64,000 bases of DNA from Mesorhizobium sp. M9A.F.Ca.ET.002.03.1.2 (GCF_003952365.1 NZ_CP034443.1:558001-622000); one strand, 5' to 3'. Numbered from the stretch's first letter, positions 9,815 to 20,866 are shown. Numbers and translations: made by a program. The notes: generated from the letters alone by a model not told the origin.

Positions 9815-9988
9815 CGCACCGCCAACCCGAAGATCGACGTCATCGCCCGCGCCCATTCCGATGCCGAGGTCGAGCATCTCAAGGGGCTCGGAGCCGATAC
9901 GGTGATCATGGGTGAGCGCGAGATCGCCCGTGGGATTGTGGAAGAGGTGATGGAGGGCGGGGCAGAGCCGAAGGCGGCGGTTGCTTAA
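9815..9988 (+). pseudogene. C-terminal remnant of a Kef/YbaL-type K+/H+ antiporter (RCK domain)
   Basis: The in-frame stretch TANPKIDVIARAHSDAEVEH, followed by a GLGADTVIMGEREIARG segment, is typical of the last part of the NAD-binding RCK_N domain of Kef-type cation/proton antiporters. Nothing of the membrane domain or the Rossmann start lies upstream; the preceding 85 nt in the same frame (from 9731) do not resemble the family. It therefore looks like a decayed 3' fragment after a deletion or rearrangement. The short frame may still be translated from 9731, but function is unlikely. Confidence 0.65.
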
Positions 9989-10003
9989 CTCGCCAGCGTT
10001 CGC

Positions 10004-10756
10004 TCACACGTGCTGGCCGCCGTTGATGTGGATTTCCGAACCGGTCACATAGGACGCCTGCTGCGAGCACAGGAAGAAGATGATGTCGGCGACTTCGGCC
10101 GTGGTGCCCAGCCGCCGCAGCGGGATCGTCTCGACGATCTTTTCCGTGCCCGGTGACAGGATCGCTGTGTCGATCTCGCCGGGTGCGATCGCGTTGACGC
10201 GGATGCCGTGCGGGCCGAAATCATGCGCCATTTCGCGCGTCAGCGAGCCGAGCGCCGCCTTCGACGTCGCATAGGCGGTGCCGGCGAAGGGATGCACGCG
10301 GGTACCGGCGATCGAGGTGACGTTGACGATCGAGCCTTTGGCCGACGCCAGTTCCCTGAACAATCCTCGCGCCAGCATGATCGGCGCGAAGAAATTGACC
10401 TGGAACACGTCGCGCCAGACATGCATCGGCGTGTCGATCGAATTCATGCGGCTGTTGTCGCCCTCGAGCTTCGGCGAAATGCCGGCATTGTTGACCAGCG
10501 CATGAAGCTGGCCGCCATGCGCCTCCAGCCGATGGCGGATTTCCGAGATCGCGATGCCGACATCCTCCTGGTCGGCGAGGTCGACCTTGATATGGTCCTC
10601 GGGACCGGCCGGCCACGGGCAGTCCTCGGCAAAGGCCTGGCGCGAGCAGGTGATGACGCGCCAGCCTTCGCGCGAGAACCGCTTGACCGTGGCATGGCCG
10701 ATGCCGCGGCTGGCGCCGGTCAGCACGATTGTTTTTCTGGTGTCGGTTTCGGCCAT
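10004..10756 (-). CDS. Short-chain dehydrogenase/reductase (SDR)
   Basis: 250-residue classical SDR. NAD(P)-binding TGASRGIG near residues 13-20, the NNAG motif near 89-92, catalytic Ser in NVTSIAG, and the Y-x3-K pair in YATSK are all present, with the C-terminal SYVTGSEIHINGG. The substrate cannot be told from sequence; members reduce or oxidise ketones and alcohols. It stands alone upstream of the PBP1A gene's 3' end, with about 50 nt between them and no visible terminator. Confidence 0.9.
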   Translation of the reverse strand: MAETDTRKTIVLTGASRGIGHATVKRFSREGWRVITCSRQAFAEDCPWPAGPEDHIKVDLADQEDVGIAISEIRHRLEAHGGQLHALVNNAGISPKLEGDNSRMNSIDTPMHVWRDVFQVNFFAPIMLARGLFRELASAKGSIVNVTSIAGTRVHPFAGTAYATSKAALGSLTREMAHDFGPHGIRVNAIAPGEIDTAILSPGTEKIVETIPLRRLGTTAEVADIIFFLCSQQASYVTGSEIHINGGQHV

Positions 10757-10809
10757 GTCGCGGTCTCCAAACTGGAGATGTAGCCGAACACCGTCGCGAT
10801 GGCGAGGGC

Positions 10810-13059
10810 TCAGCCGCCGGTGAGGATGTCGAGGATCGAGGTCTGCCGCTTCTTGACCGGGCCGCCGACATCGCCGGGCGGCACCGGGTGCTTGATCGAT
10901 GCGGTGGTGCCGTCACCGCCCGGCATGCCGAAGCCGCCGGCATCGACCGTTTCGGCGGGACGCGCGGCGCGGGCAGGCGACGTTTTTTGGGCGGACGGCG
11001 CGGATTGGCCAACCGAGACGGACGGAACCGGTTGCGGCGTGTTGGACGGAATTTCGTCCTGCACGATCGTATCCGCGGGCGTCGACCTCCATGTCCCGGG
11101 CAGCGGCCGCACCGGCACGCCTTCATGGGCGGCGACCATGAACTCATGCCAGGCCTGCGCCGGCAGCGCGCCGCCGGTGACCTTCTTCATCGGGCTTCCA
11201 TCGTCGTTGCCGAACCAGACACCGGTGGTGAGATTGGCTGTATAGCCGATGAACCAGGCGTCGCGCGAATTCTGGCTGGTGCCGGTCTTGCCGGCGGCCG
11301 GCCAGGCAAAAGCCGCCTTCCTGGCAGTGCCGATTTCGACCGTGCCTGTCATCATCGAGTTCATCATGCCGACGACTTCCGGCTTGACGACGCGCGGGGC
11401 GCCGCCGCCATTGTTGGCGTAGAGCACCTTGCCGCCGGCTGTCGTCACGCGGCGGATGAAATGGACTTCCGGCCGGTAGCCGCCATTGGCGAAGGGGACA
11501 TAGGCCGACGTCAATTCCAGCGGCGTCACTTCAGAGGTGCCGAGCGCGATCGAGGTGTTGGCCGTGAGGTCGGTCTGGATGCCCATGCGGTGCGCCGCCT
11601 CGATGACGGCGTCAGGCCCGACTTCCATGGTCAGCTGGGCGGCCACTGAGTTCAGCGATTTCGCCAGCGCCGTCGCCAGCGTCACCTTGCCGAAATACTT
11701 GCCGCCGTAATTGGTTGGCGTCCATTTGCCTATTCTGATCGGCGCGTCATTGCGCACGCTGTCAGGCGTGCGGCCGGTTTCCAGTGCCGCCATGTAAACA
11801 AAGGGCTTGAACGCCGAACCCGGCTGGCGGCGCGCCTCTGAGGCGCGGTCGAACTGGCTGGTCGAATAATCGTAACCGCCGACCATGGCACGTACCGCAC
11901 CGGAATTGTCGATCGACACCAGCACGCCCTGGCTGGCATTGAGCTTCTTGCCGCTCCCGTCGACCAGCCGGCGGATCGATTGTTCGGCGAGCTTCTGCAG
12001 CGTGAGGTCGACGGTGGTGTCGACGATGATGTCGCCGCGCACGTCGCCGATCAGTTCGGGCAGTTCTTCCATGATCGTGTCGGCGACATAATTTTCCGAG
12101 CCCGTCCAGTAGGATGCCACCCGCGTCGCCGGCCCACTCATCGCCGTGGTCAGTTCCTTGCCGTTGATCATGCCTTCGTCGCGCATGGCGGCGAGGACAA
12201 GCTGCGAGCGCTGCTCGGCCGCCTTCGGGTCACGCGCCGGAGACAGTCGCGACGGCGCCTTCAGCAGGCCAGCGAGGAGCGCGGCCTCGGGCAGCGTGAC
12301 ATCGCGCGCGCTCTTGCCGAAATAGCGGCGCGAAGCCGCTTCGACACCATAGGCGCCGGAGCCGAAATAGACCCGGTTGAGATACATTTCGAGGATCTGG
12401 TCCTTGGTGTGCTTGTGCTCGAGCCACAGCGCCAGAAGCACCTCCTGCACCTTGCGTTCCAGCGTACGATCGGGCGTCAGGAACAGGTTTTTCGCCAATT
12501 GCTGGGTCAGCGTCGAGCCGCCCTGCGAAAAACGGCCGCCGAGAACGTTGGCCACCATGGCTCTGGACAGACCGATGGGATCGATGCCCAGATGAGAATA
12601 GAAGCGGCGATCTTCGATGGCGATGACGGCCTCGGGAATATAGGTCGACATTTCATGCAGGCCGACGGCTTCGCCGCCGCTCATGCCGCGATTGGCGAGC
12701 AGCTTTCCGTCGACGGAGACGATCCTGATGTTGGGCGCGCGGTCGGGTATGGCCCAGGTGGTGGCCGCCGGCATTTTCGCACCGTAGTAGACGACGATGC
12801 CGGCGGTGGCGATGCCACCCCAGATGGCCAGCACGAAGCACCAGTAGAACAGCCGGCCGAGCACGCCAAACAGGCCGCGCCGGCTTTTGCCGCGTCTGCG
12901 GCGCGACGATTTCGCCTTGGCCGATTGGCGCTTTGCAGAGGTCTTGCGGTTGCTCGGCACGACGCGATCCTCCTCGCTCACCGAAAAACCGGCCGAGGAT
13001 TTCGCCCGTGGCGGGCCCTCGAAGCTGGGTTCGATGCGGTTGTCTCTGCGGTTCGCCAT
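10810..13059 (-). CDS. mrcA: Bifunctional penicillin-binding protein 1A
   Basis: 749 residues. A short basic cytoplasmic tail (SRRRRGKSRRG) precedes one membrane anchor (about residues 65-95). The GT51 transglycosylase domain has the catalytic IEDRRFYSHLGID around residue 147 and GGSTLTQQLAKN. The transpeptidase domain has SxxK at Ser415 (PGSAFKPF), an SLNS motif, and KTGTS at Lys591. It polymerises and crosslinks peptidoglycan on the periplasmic side. The C-terminal 90 residues are Pro/Ala/Ser-rich and probably disordered. Size and domain order fit PBP1A/PBP1C-like class A enzymes; the exact subclass is uncertain. Confidence 0.92.
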   Translation of the reverse strand: MANRRDNRIEPSFEGPPRAKSSAGFSVSEEDRVVPSNRKTSAKRQSAKAKSSRRRRGKSRRGLFGVLGRLFYWCFVLAIWGGIATAGIVVYYGAKMPAATTWAIPDRAPNIRIVSVDGKLLANRGMSGGEAVGLHEMSTYIPEAVIAIEDRRFYSHLGIDPIGLSRAMVANVLGGRFSQGGSTLTQQLAKNLFLTPDRTLERKVQEVLLALWLEHKHTKDQILEMYLNRVYFGSGAYGVEAASRRYFGKSARDVTLPEAALLAGLLKAPSRLSPARDPKAAEQRSQLVLAAMRDEGMINGKELTTAMSGPATRVASYWTGSENYVADTIMEELPELIGDVRGDIIVDTTVDLTLQKLAEQSIRRLVDGSGKKLNASQGVLVSIDNSGAVRAMVGGYDYSTSQFDRASEARRQPGSAFKPFVYMAALETGRTPDSVRNDAPIRIGKWTPTNYGGKYFGKVTLATALAKSLNSVAAQLTMEVGPDAVIEAAHRMGIQTDLTANTSIALGTSEVTPLELTSAYVPFANGGYRPEVHFIRRVTTAGGKVLYANNGGGAPRVVKPEVVGMMNSMMTGTVEIGTARKAAFAWPAAGKTGTSQNSRDAWFIGYTANLTTGVWFGNDDGSPMKKVTGGALPAQAWHEFMVAAHEGVPVRPLPGTWRSTPADTIVQDEIPSNTPQPVPSVSVGQSAPSAQKTSPARAARPAETVDAGGFGMPGGDGTTASIKHPVPPGDVGGPVKKRQTSILDILTGG

Positions 13060-13118
13060 GCGCTGTGCCGTCTGTCCCCGTGCCTATGGCGTTCGGGGTG
13101 AAGAGTAGATGCGGCGGT

Positions 13119-14123
13119 TTAAAGGCAGGTTAAGTCTGGCTCGAGCGCCGCAGCCGGTCGACCGGTTATCGATGCCAGCGAGAAGAAGGCCAGCGTCTGC
13201 TCTTCGCAGGTCACCGCCACGACGCTGTTCGAACGATCGATGTCGAGACCCTTCGGACCACCTTCTTCGACACTGGCCCTGCCGCGCCCGAATGTCTCGT
13301 CGTCAAGGACGGCAACGGAGCGAGAGGGCATACGGCTACCGCTCCAGCCCGCGTCACGGTCGTAGACGTGAAGCAGTGGACTGCCTGCATCGGCGACAAG
13401 GATCTGCCGGTCATCGCCCGTAAAACGCAGGCCATGCGGATAATTGGCGTTCTGCAGGATTCCGACGGGTTCGGTATCCGGTCCCAGCGGCGCGGACATT
13501 CTGTAGATCTTCACATCGTTTGTGCCGTGACTGCTGACGGCGATCCATTGGCCATCATGGCTGACGGCTATGCCGTCGGGTATGGTCAGGCCGCGCTTCA
13601 GAAGGGGGTGGTTTTTCCACGCGCGGTAGCCCCACCGGTCGACGACGTGGCGCGTGACCCTGTCCCTGTAGTTGTTGCAGACCAGGAGGCTGACCCGGCC
13701 ACGCGACTCCTGCCTGGCCACGATCGAACCTGGCGTTTTCAGCTTGCAAAACAGCCCGCCCTTGATCTCGCGAATGGGTACAATGTCGCACTGGCGGCCG
13801 GCTGGTTCTCCCGATGGCAGGGCAAATATCGCAACAAGCCCATTGCGATTGGCGATCACCAGGGTTCGGTCATCGATGAAATCGAGACCGTGGACCTCGC
13901 CCAAGCTTTTCGACGTCAACTCCATGAAGTCATGGACGGTGACTTGCGGACCACTCGGCGCCGCATCGACGTCGACCCGCAGGATCAAACAGCGCCTTCG
14001 CGCATATCCCGCAATTGCCAGCAGCCGATTGTCCGGCGAAAAGCGCAAATCTTCCGTGCGTCCGATGGTCGAGAGCGCGGCTCGTACGGCATCGCTGGCT
14101 TTGAAGTCGATCCGGGCTATCAC
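13119..14123 (-). CDS. Hypothetical protein, beta-propeller-like repeats
   Basis: 334 residues, no signal peptide. Repeated blade-like stretches are visible: LRFSPDNRLLAIAGYARRR, GLDFIDDRTLVIANRNG, IAVSHDGQWIAVSSHG, LRFTGDDRQILVADAGSP and GLDIDRSNSVVAVTCEEQ. This spacing (about 50 residues) fits a WD40- or NHL/lactonase-like propeller, probably six or seven blades. No catalytic residues can be assigned. Stand-alone gene convergent toward PBP1A's promoter side. A scaffold or ligand-binding role is possible but unproven. Confidence 0.6.
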   Translation of the reverse strand: MIARIDFKASDAVRAALSTIGRTEDLRFSPDNRLLAIAGYARRRCLILRVDVDAAPSGPQVTVHDFMELTSKSLGEVHGLDFIDDRTLVIANRNGLVAIFALPSGEPAGRQCDIVPIREIKGGLFCKLKTPGSIVARQESRGRVSLLVCNNYRDRVTRHVVDRWGYRAWKNHPLLKRGLTIPDGIAVSHDGQWIAVSSHGTNDVKIYRMSAPLGPDTEPVGILQNANYPHGLRFTGDDRQILVADAGSPLLHVYDRDAGWSGSRMPSRSVAVLDDETFGRGRASVEEGGPKGLDIDRSNSVVAVTCEEQTLAFFSLASITGRPAAALEPDLTCL

Positions 14124-14202
14124 CTGAGAGTGTGACCTGAAGGGCTCGAATAGTCGATATGGGTGGTCATCGGCACCTTTTGCCGCGCCAGACCCGGCGC
14201 AC

Positions 14203-14349
14203 TCAGTTCTCCTGGATCGAAATACCCTTGTCGTCGATCTTGAGCTCGACGCCCTTCGGCTTGGTTTGCTCGCGATAGACGTAGGTGCCGAGCGCGATGA
14301 CCACGACGACGAGCGCGCCGATGATGAGATAGAGCATGTTCTGTTTCAT
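14203..14349 (-). CDS. 48-residue single-pass membrane protein
   Basis: Small ORF from the ATG at 14349: N-terminal MKQNMLY, then a hydrophobic segment LIIGALVVVVIALGTYVY (about residues 8-25), then a charged tail REQTKPKGVELKIDDKG ending in ISIQEN. The clean topology and codon pattern argue for a real gene. It sits 27 nt downstream of the glsB-like gene on the same strand and may be cotranscribed with it. No known function; small hydrophobic-plus-charged proteins of this kind are common beside stress membrane proteins. Confidence 0.7.
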   Translation of the reverse strand: MKQNMLYLIIGALVVVVIALGTYVYREQTKPKGVELKIDDKGISIQEN

Positions 14350-14376
14350 GGCGCGCCCTTGATGTCCTTCGATGGA

Positions 14377-14631
14377 TCAGGCCTGCTTCACCAGCTTGAT
14401 CAGCACGAGTAGGATGACCGCGCCGATCGTGGCGTGGATAATGGAGGCAAATATGCCACCGCCTATGGCGAACCCCAGCCTTGGGAAGAGCCAGCCGGCA
14501 ATCAACGCGCCGACGATGCCGACGACGATATTGCCGACCAAGCCGAGGCCGAAACCCTTGACGATCAGGCCGGCGAGCCAGCCGGCGATGGCACCGATGA
14601 TGATGAAGACAAGCAGGCTCTCAACACCCAT
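14377..14631 (-). CDS. GlsB/YeaQ/YmgE family stress response membrane protein
   Basis: 84 residues from the ATG at 14631, with AGGAGG 8 nt upstream. Three hydrophobic segments with glycine-zipper spacing are visible (VFIIIGAIAGWLAGLIVKG, NIVVGIVGALIAGWLFPRL, GGIFASIIHATIGAVILLVL), the pattern of transglycosylase-associated/GlsB proteins. These are inner-membrane proteins induced by general stress and of unknown mechanism. Probably in one transcript with the 48-residue membrane protein downstream. Confidence 0.88.
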   Translation of the reverse strand: MGVESLLVFIIIGAIAGWLAGLIVKGFGLGLVGNIVVGIVGALIAGWLFPRLGFAIGGGIFASIIHATIGAVILLVLIKLVKQA

Positions 14632-14728
14632 TTGCAAATCCCTCCTGAGCGGACGGTCGCGGAGCAGGAAGCTCCGAATCGATCTCCGGTTGCAATTGGC
14701 CCAAGCTATTGGAAAGTAGCCGGCCCCG

Positions 14729-14763
14729 CCAGCGGCGTCATTCGTCCCAGCGGCGTCATTCGT
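14729..14763. repeat. 18-bp tandem duplication
   Basis: CCAGCGGCGTCATTCGT occurs at 14729-14745 and again at 14747-14763 with one base between. The second unit holds the stop codon of the gene starting at 15004. Looks like a replication-slippage duplication. Confidence 0.8.
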
Positions 14764-15004
14764 CGTCATCATCCCCGGATGCGGGCCGCCAGCTGATCGG
14801 CTCGATCTTCTTTTGCGTATGGCCGTCCGTATAGGCCCACCAGCCGGCGTCGTTCTCATCCCAGTCGCCGCCGGCCGCCTTCAGCCGGTCGAGCGACCGG
14901 TATTGCGCAATGGATTCGTTGATCACGCCGTCGCTGTCCTTCCAGGTGACGGTGACCTTGGAGCCATCCTTCGGCGCCGTTTCGATGGGTTTTCTGGCAG
15001 CCAT
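14756..15004 (-). CDS. Hypothetical 82-residue protein
   Basis: From the ATG at 15004: MAARKPIETAPKDGSKVTVT, then a Trp-rich centre (GGDWDENDAGWWAYTDGH) and the end EPISWRPASGDDDDE. The 'IETAPKDG ... W.P' frame is common in small phage and chromosomal proteins that I cannot name with certainty. An upstream in-frame extension to 15085 overlaps the RNase D 3' end and is less likely. Acidic tail; no membrane segment. Function unknown. Confidence 0.65.
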   Translation of the reverse strand: MAARKPIETAPKDGSKVTVTWKDSDGVINESIAQYRSLDRLKAAGGDWDENDAGWWAYTDGHTQKKIEPISWRPASGDDDDE

Positions 15005-15056
15005 TTCATCCTCTCCATGGACCGACAGAACGTCGCAGCGAACACCTGGTTCCACC

Positions 15057-15677
<621 letters not shown>

Positions 15678-15755
15678 CGTCTTCTCCGGTCGCGGCGTGC
15701 TCCGTCCTCGCCGCGATCCGATGAAAAATCAACAGAAAGTTGAATTCTTGTCCTA

Positions 15756-17141
<1,386 letters not shown>

Positions 17142-17373
17142 TTTTATCAGGCCTTTCGATTCTGAGCGGCAACCCTAAAGCTGCGAGGCAGAAACGAAAA
17201 GCCGGCGGCGTTGGGCCACAGGGCAATCGGGTGAAGGAAAAAGTCCTGTTCCTGCCCTGCATCGGCAGTGGAAACCATTTTTGCGAAGCGAAAATGGCAA
17301 GGCCGACCGGCCGTCGCGCCTTTTGGCGCGTGAAGCCAAGGTCGCGGATGCGACCGCCGGCGTTTGAGGCAGC
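17142..17373. other. Intergenic leader upstream of the M20 peptidase
   Basis: 232 nt without a convincing ORF. It holds a short direct repeat GGGCAATCGGGT (around 17220) shared with the terminator stem at 17383, and small hairpins such as GCGCC-TTTT-GGCGC. It must contain the peptidase promoter but I cannot place it. Confidence 0.5.
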
Positions 17374-17408
17374 AAAAAAGAAGGGCAATCGGGTTCACCC
17401 GATTGCCC
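17374..17408 (-). terminator. Second minus-strand terminator downstream of the sRNA candidate
   Basis: GGGCAATCGGG (17383-17393) pairs perfectly with CCCGATTGCCC (17398-17408) around TTCA. On the minus strand it is followed by TTCTTTTTTGCT. A tandem backup to the terminator at 17444-17474. Confidence 0.8.
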
Positions 17409-17435
17409 GGCGTTGGACCACGGGCATCGAAAGGC

Positions 17436-17582
17436 AAAAAAATGCCGCCGTGGTGGAGGGGGAACCACGGCGGCCTTTACTCGAAACGATGCGGCAGCCC
17501 GGAGAGGGGGGATAGGCTGCCGCAAGTGTCCGGGATAGGCGGGGGACGGGCCTTGCTCCGGACTTCGGCGAAAAATGCCGAT
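17436..17582 (-). ncRNA. Candidate trans-acting sRNA with C-rich loops, antisense side of the polA leader
   Basis: On the minus strand three consecutive stem-loops expose pyrimidine loops. They are GTCCGG/CCGGAC (17563-17528) enclosing CCCCCGCC, TGCGGCAGCC/GGCTGCCGCA (17524-17490, perfect 10 bp) with a loop containing TATCCCCCCTCTCC, and GCCGCCGTGGT/ACCACGGCGGC (17474-17444, perfect 11 bp) with loop TTCCCCCTC. The last stem is followed by ATTTTTTTG, a canonical Rho-independent end. A possible promoter reads CTTGAA at 17618-17613 with an AT-rich -10 near 17590, so the 5' end at 17582 is a guess. C-rich loops able to pair with Shine-Dalgarno sequences are known from rhizobial sRNA families such as alpha-r14. 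Confidence 0.7.
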
Positions 17583-17777
17583 GGCGTTTATCTGTGTCTT
17601 CGAACGTGGCGATTCAAGGGCGCGAAAATTACACTTTTGTAACATACGCGTGAGCGGCCAGTTCTGTGGCGGCCAAGTCTATCGGGATGCCGGCTCTGTC
17701 AGGGTGTTGCCGGAACCGGTGGCTGAAGCCGCCTTTGGCATGGACCGCAGCATCGCGCCGCGCTATCCCTTCGTCCC

Positions 17778-20744
17778 ATGAAAAAAGGCGATCATCTCTT
17801 CCTTATCGACGGCTCCGGCTACATCTTCCGCGCCTATCACGCGCTGCCGCCACTGACCCGTAAATCCGACGGCCTGCCGGTCAGTGCCGTGCTCGGCTTC
17901 TGCAACATGGTTTGGAAGCTGACGCAGGACGCCCGCAACACCGATGTCGGCGTGGTGCCGACGCATTTCGCCGTGATCTTCGACTATTCGTCGAAAACCT
18001 TCCGCAACGATCTCTACCCCGAATACAAGGCCAACCGCTCGGCACCGCCGGAGGATTTGATCCCGCAATTCGGCCTGATCCGCCAGGCGACCAAGGCCTT
18101 CAACCTGCCCTGCATCGAGATGGAAGGGTTCGAGGCCGACGACCTGATCGCCACCTATTGCCGGCTTGCCCGCGAAGCCGGCGGCGACACCACCATCATC
18201 TCCTCCGACAAGGATCTGATGCAGTTGGTCGGCGCAACCGTCGGCATGTACGACCCGATGAAGGACCGCCAGATCGGCATTCCCGAAGTCGTCGAGAAAT
18301 GGGGCGTGACGCCGGAAAAAATGATCGACCTGCAGGCGCTGACCGGCGATTCGGTCGACAACGTGCCGGGCGTGCCCGGCATCGGCCCGAAGACGGCGGC
18401 GCAACTGCTCGAACAGTTCGGCGACCTCGATGGACTGCTTACACGCGCCGGCGAAATCAAGCAGGAGAAGCGCCGCGAATCGATCATCGCCAATGCCGAC
18501 AAGGCGCGCATTTCGCGTGAACTGGTGACGCTGAAGAACGACGTGCCGGTGATCGAGGGGCTCGACGATTTCACGTTGCACGAGCCCGACGGGCCAAAGC
18601 TGATCGGCTTCCTCAAGACCATGGAGTTCTCGTCGCTGACCCGCCGCGTGGCGGAAGCGACCGGAACGGAGCCGGCTGATGTCCAGGCCGTCGCCGTTAC
18701 AATCGAGCGCGCCGACACCGCGCATGGTCCCGATGTGGGGTTTGGAATGCCGGCAGCCGCCGAAAGCGCGGCGGGCGCCGTGACAGACGAAGCCGGGCGA
18801 GCGGCGCCGACCGCCGCCAAGGCAGAGCCCAGGGAAGGCGATACCCCTTCCCTTCTGTCGGCGCTTCGCTTCGAGGACGCCACCGCCAGGAAAATCGACA
18901 CCAGCGCCTACGTCTCCATCCGCGACACAGCCACGCTGAAGGCCTGGATCGCCGAGGCGATGGAGACCGGCATCGTCGCCTTCGACACCGAGACCACCTC
19001 GACCGATCCGATGCAGGCCGAGCTGATCGGCTTTTCCATGGCCACCGCGCCCGGGCGCGCCGCCTATGTGCCGCTCGCTCATAAAAGCGGCAACGGCGAC
19101 CTGCTCGGAGGCGGTGTGGTCGAAAACCAGATTCCGATCCGTGAGGCGCTTGGCGTCCTGAAGCCGTTGCTGGAGGACAGGTCTGTTCTCAAGATCGTGC
19201 AGGAGCTGAAATACGACCTCGTCGTCATGAGCCGCCACGGCATCGATGTCGCCCCCTTCGACGACACCATGCTGATTTCCTACGTGCTCGACGCCGGCAC
19301 ATCCGGCGGCCACGGCATGGCGGCTCTGTCGGAGAAGTGGCTCGGCCATTCGACCATTCCCCTCAAGGAACTGGCCGGCTCGGGAAAAAGCTTCGTCGGC
19401 TTCGATCAGGTCGATATCGACAAGGCAACGGCCTATGCCGCCGAGCACGCCGATGTGACGCTCAGGCTCTGGCGGGTGCTGAAGCCAAGACTTGCCGCCA
19501 AGGGCCTCGTCTCGGTCTACGAGCGACTGGAACGGCCGCTCGTGCCGGTGCTGGCAAGGATGGAACAGCGCGGCATCTCGGTTGACCGGCAGATCCTGTC
19601 GCGGCTCTCCGGCGAGCTGGCACAGGGCGCCGCGCGGCTGGAGGATGAAATCTACCAGCTCGTCGGCGAGCGCATCAACATCGGCTCGCCAAAACAGCTC
19701 GGCGACATCCTGTTCGGCAGGATGGGCCTGCCCGGCGGCTCCAAAACCAAGACCGGCCAGTGGTCGACTTCAGCGCAACTTCTCGAAGACCTTGCCGCGG
19801 AAGGCCACGAGCTGCCGCGCAAGATCGTCGACTGGCGTCAGCTGACCAAGTTGAAATCGACCTATACCGATGCCCTGCCCGGTTTCGTCCATCCCGATAC
19901 GAAGCGCGTCCACACCTCATACGCCCTCGCCGCGACCACAACGGGACGGCTGTCGTCCTCCGATCCCAATTTGCAGAACATTCCGGTGCGCACCGTCGAG
20001 GGGCGAAAGATCAGGACGGCCTTCATCGCCGACAACGGCAATAAGCTGGTTTCCGCCGACTACAGCCAGATCGAGCTGCGCGTGCTTGCCCATGTCGCCG
20101 AGATCCCGCAGTTGACGCAGGCCTTTGCCGACGGTGCCGACATCCATGCCATCACCGCGTCGGAAATGTTCAACGTGCCGGTCGAAGGCATGCCGGCGGA
20201 GATACGCCGCCGCGCCAAGGCGATCAATTTCGGCATCATCTACGGCATTTCCGCCTTTGGCCTCGCCAACCAGCTGTCGATCCCGCGCGAGGAGGCCGGT
20301 GCCTACATCAAGAAATATTTCGAACGCTTCCCGGGCATCCGCGACTATATCGACGCGACCAAAGCCTATGCCCGCGAATACGGCTATGTCGAAACCATCT
20401 TCGGCCGCCGCATCCACTATCCGGAGATACGGTCGTCGAACCCTTCGGTCCGCGCCTTCAACGAGCGCGCCTCGATCAACGCCCGCCTGCAGGGCACCGC
20501 GGCCGACATCATCCGCCGCGCCATGGTGCGCATGGACGATGCGCTGGAAAAGGCGAAGCTTTCCGCCCGCATGCTGCTGCAAGTGCATGACGAGCTGGTC
20601 TTCGAGACCGCCGAAGCGGAGGTCGAGGCGACAATCCCCGTCGTGCGCCACGTCATGGAGAACGCCGCGATGCCGGCGGTATCGATGTCGGTGCCGCTGC
20701 ATGTCGATGCGCGGGCGGCCAACAACTGGGAAGAGGCGCATTAG
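17778..20744 (+). CDS. polA: DNA polymerase I
   Basis: 988 residues with all three domains. The N-terminal 5'-nuclease starts HLFLIDGSGYIFRAYHALPP and includes GVPGIGPKTAAQLL. A 3'-5' exonuclease follows, with VAFDTETTS (Asp403/Glu405 region), so proofreading appears intact. The polymerase has motif A SADYSQIELR (near 760), the O-helix RRRAKAINFGIIYGIS (near 810) and motif C LLQVHDELVFE (near 934). The domains are joined by an Ala/Glu-rich linker of about 70 residues (about 300-365), longer than in E. coli (928 residues total). Functions in Okazaki fragment maturation and repair. No clear Shine-Dalgarno precedes the ATG. Confidence 0.97.
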   Translation: MKKGDHLFLIDGSGYIFRAYHALPPLTRKSDGLPVSAVLGFCNMVWKLTQDARNTDVGVVPTHFAVIFDYSSKTFRNDLYPEYKANRSAPPEDLIPQFGLIRQATKAFNLPCIEMEGFEADDLIATYCRLAREAGGDTTIISSDKDLMQLVGATVGMYDPMKDRQIGIPEVVEKWGVTPEKMIDLQALTGDSVDNVPGVPGIGPKTAAQLLEQFGDLDGLLTRAGEIKQEKRRESIIANADKARISRELVTLKNDVPVIEGLDDFTLHEPDGPKLIGFLKTMEFSSLTRRVAEATGTEPADVQAVAVTIERADTAHGPDVGFGMPAAAESAAGAVTDEAGRAAPTAAKAEPREGDTPSLLSALRFEDATARKIDTSAYVSIRDTATLKAWIAEAMETGIVAFDTETTSTDPMQAELIGFSMATAPGRAAYVPLAHKSGNGDLLGGGVVENQIPIREALGVLKPLLEDRSVLKIVQELKYDLVVMSRHGIDVAPFDDTMLISYVLDAGTSGGHGMAALSEKWLGHSTIPLKELAGSGKSFVGFDQVDIDKATAYAAEHADVTLRLWRVLKPRLAAKGLVSVYERLERPLVPVLARMEQRGISVDRQILSRLSGELAQGAARLEDEIYQLVGERINIGSPKQLGDILFGRMGLPGGSKTKTGQWSTSAQLLEDLAAEGHELPRKIVDWRQLTKLKSTYTDALPGFVHPDTKRVHTSYALAATTTGRLSSSDPNLQNIPVRTVEGRKIRTAFIADNGNKLVSADYSQIELRVLAHVAEIPQLTQAFADGADIHAITASEMFNVPVEGMPAEIRRRAKAINFGIIYGISAFGLANQLSIPREEAGAYIKKYFERFPGIRDYIDATKAYAREYGYVETIFGRRIHYPEIRSSNPSVRAFNERASINARLQGTAADIIRRAMVRMDDALEKAKLSARMLLQVHDELVFETAEAEVEATIPVVRHVMENAAMPAVSMSVPLHVDARAANNWEEAH

Positions 20745-20866
20745 TTCGGGGCCGCTATCGACTTCCCGTTTAGGAAGGCAGTATCTGGTGTGGCTCACTT
20801 TCCTCAGGTTGTGCGCCTGCCGTTGAGCCATATTTCGGTTCAAGGTTCACGAGAAGCAGCGGTGTG

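Noticed and set aside
17763..19448. Long reverse-strand frame (561 codons) opposite polA
   Set aside because: It lies entirely against a well-conserved polymerase gene, its translation shows no family motif, and high-GC codon structure routinely gives long antisense frames.
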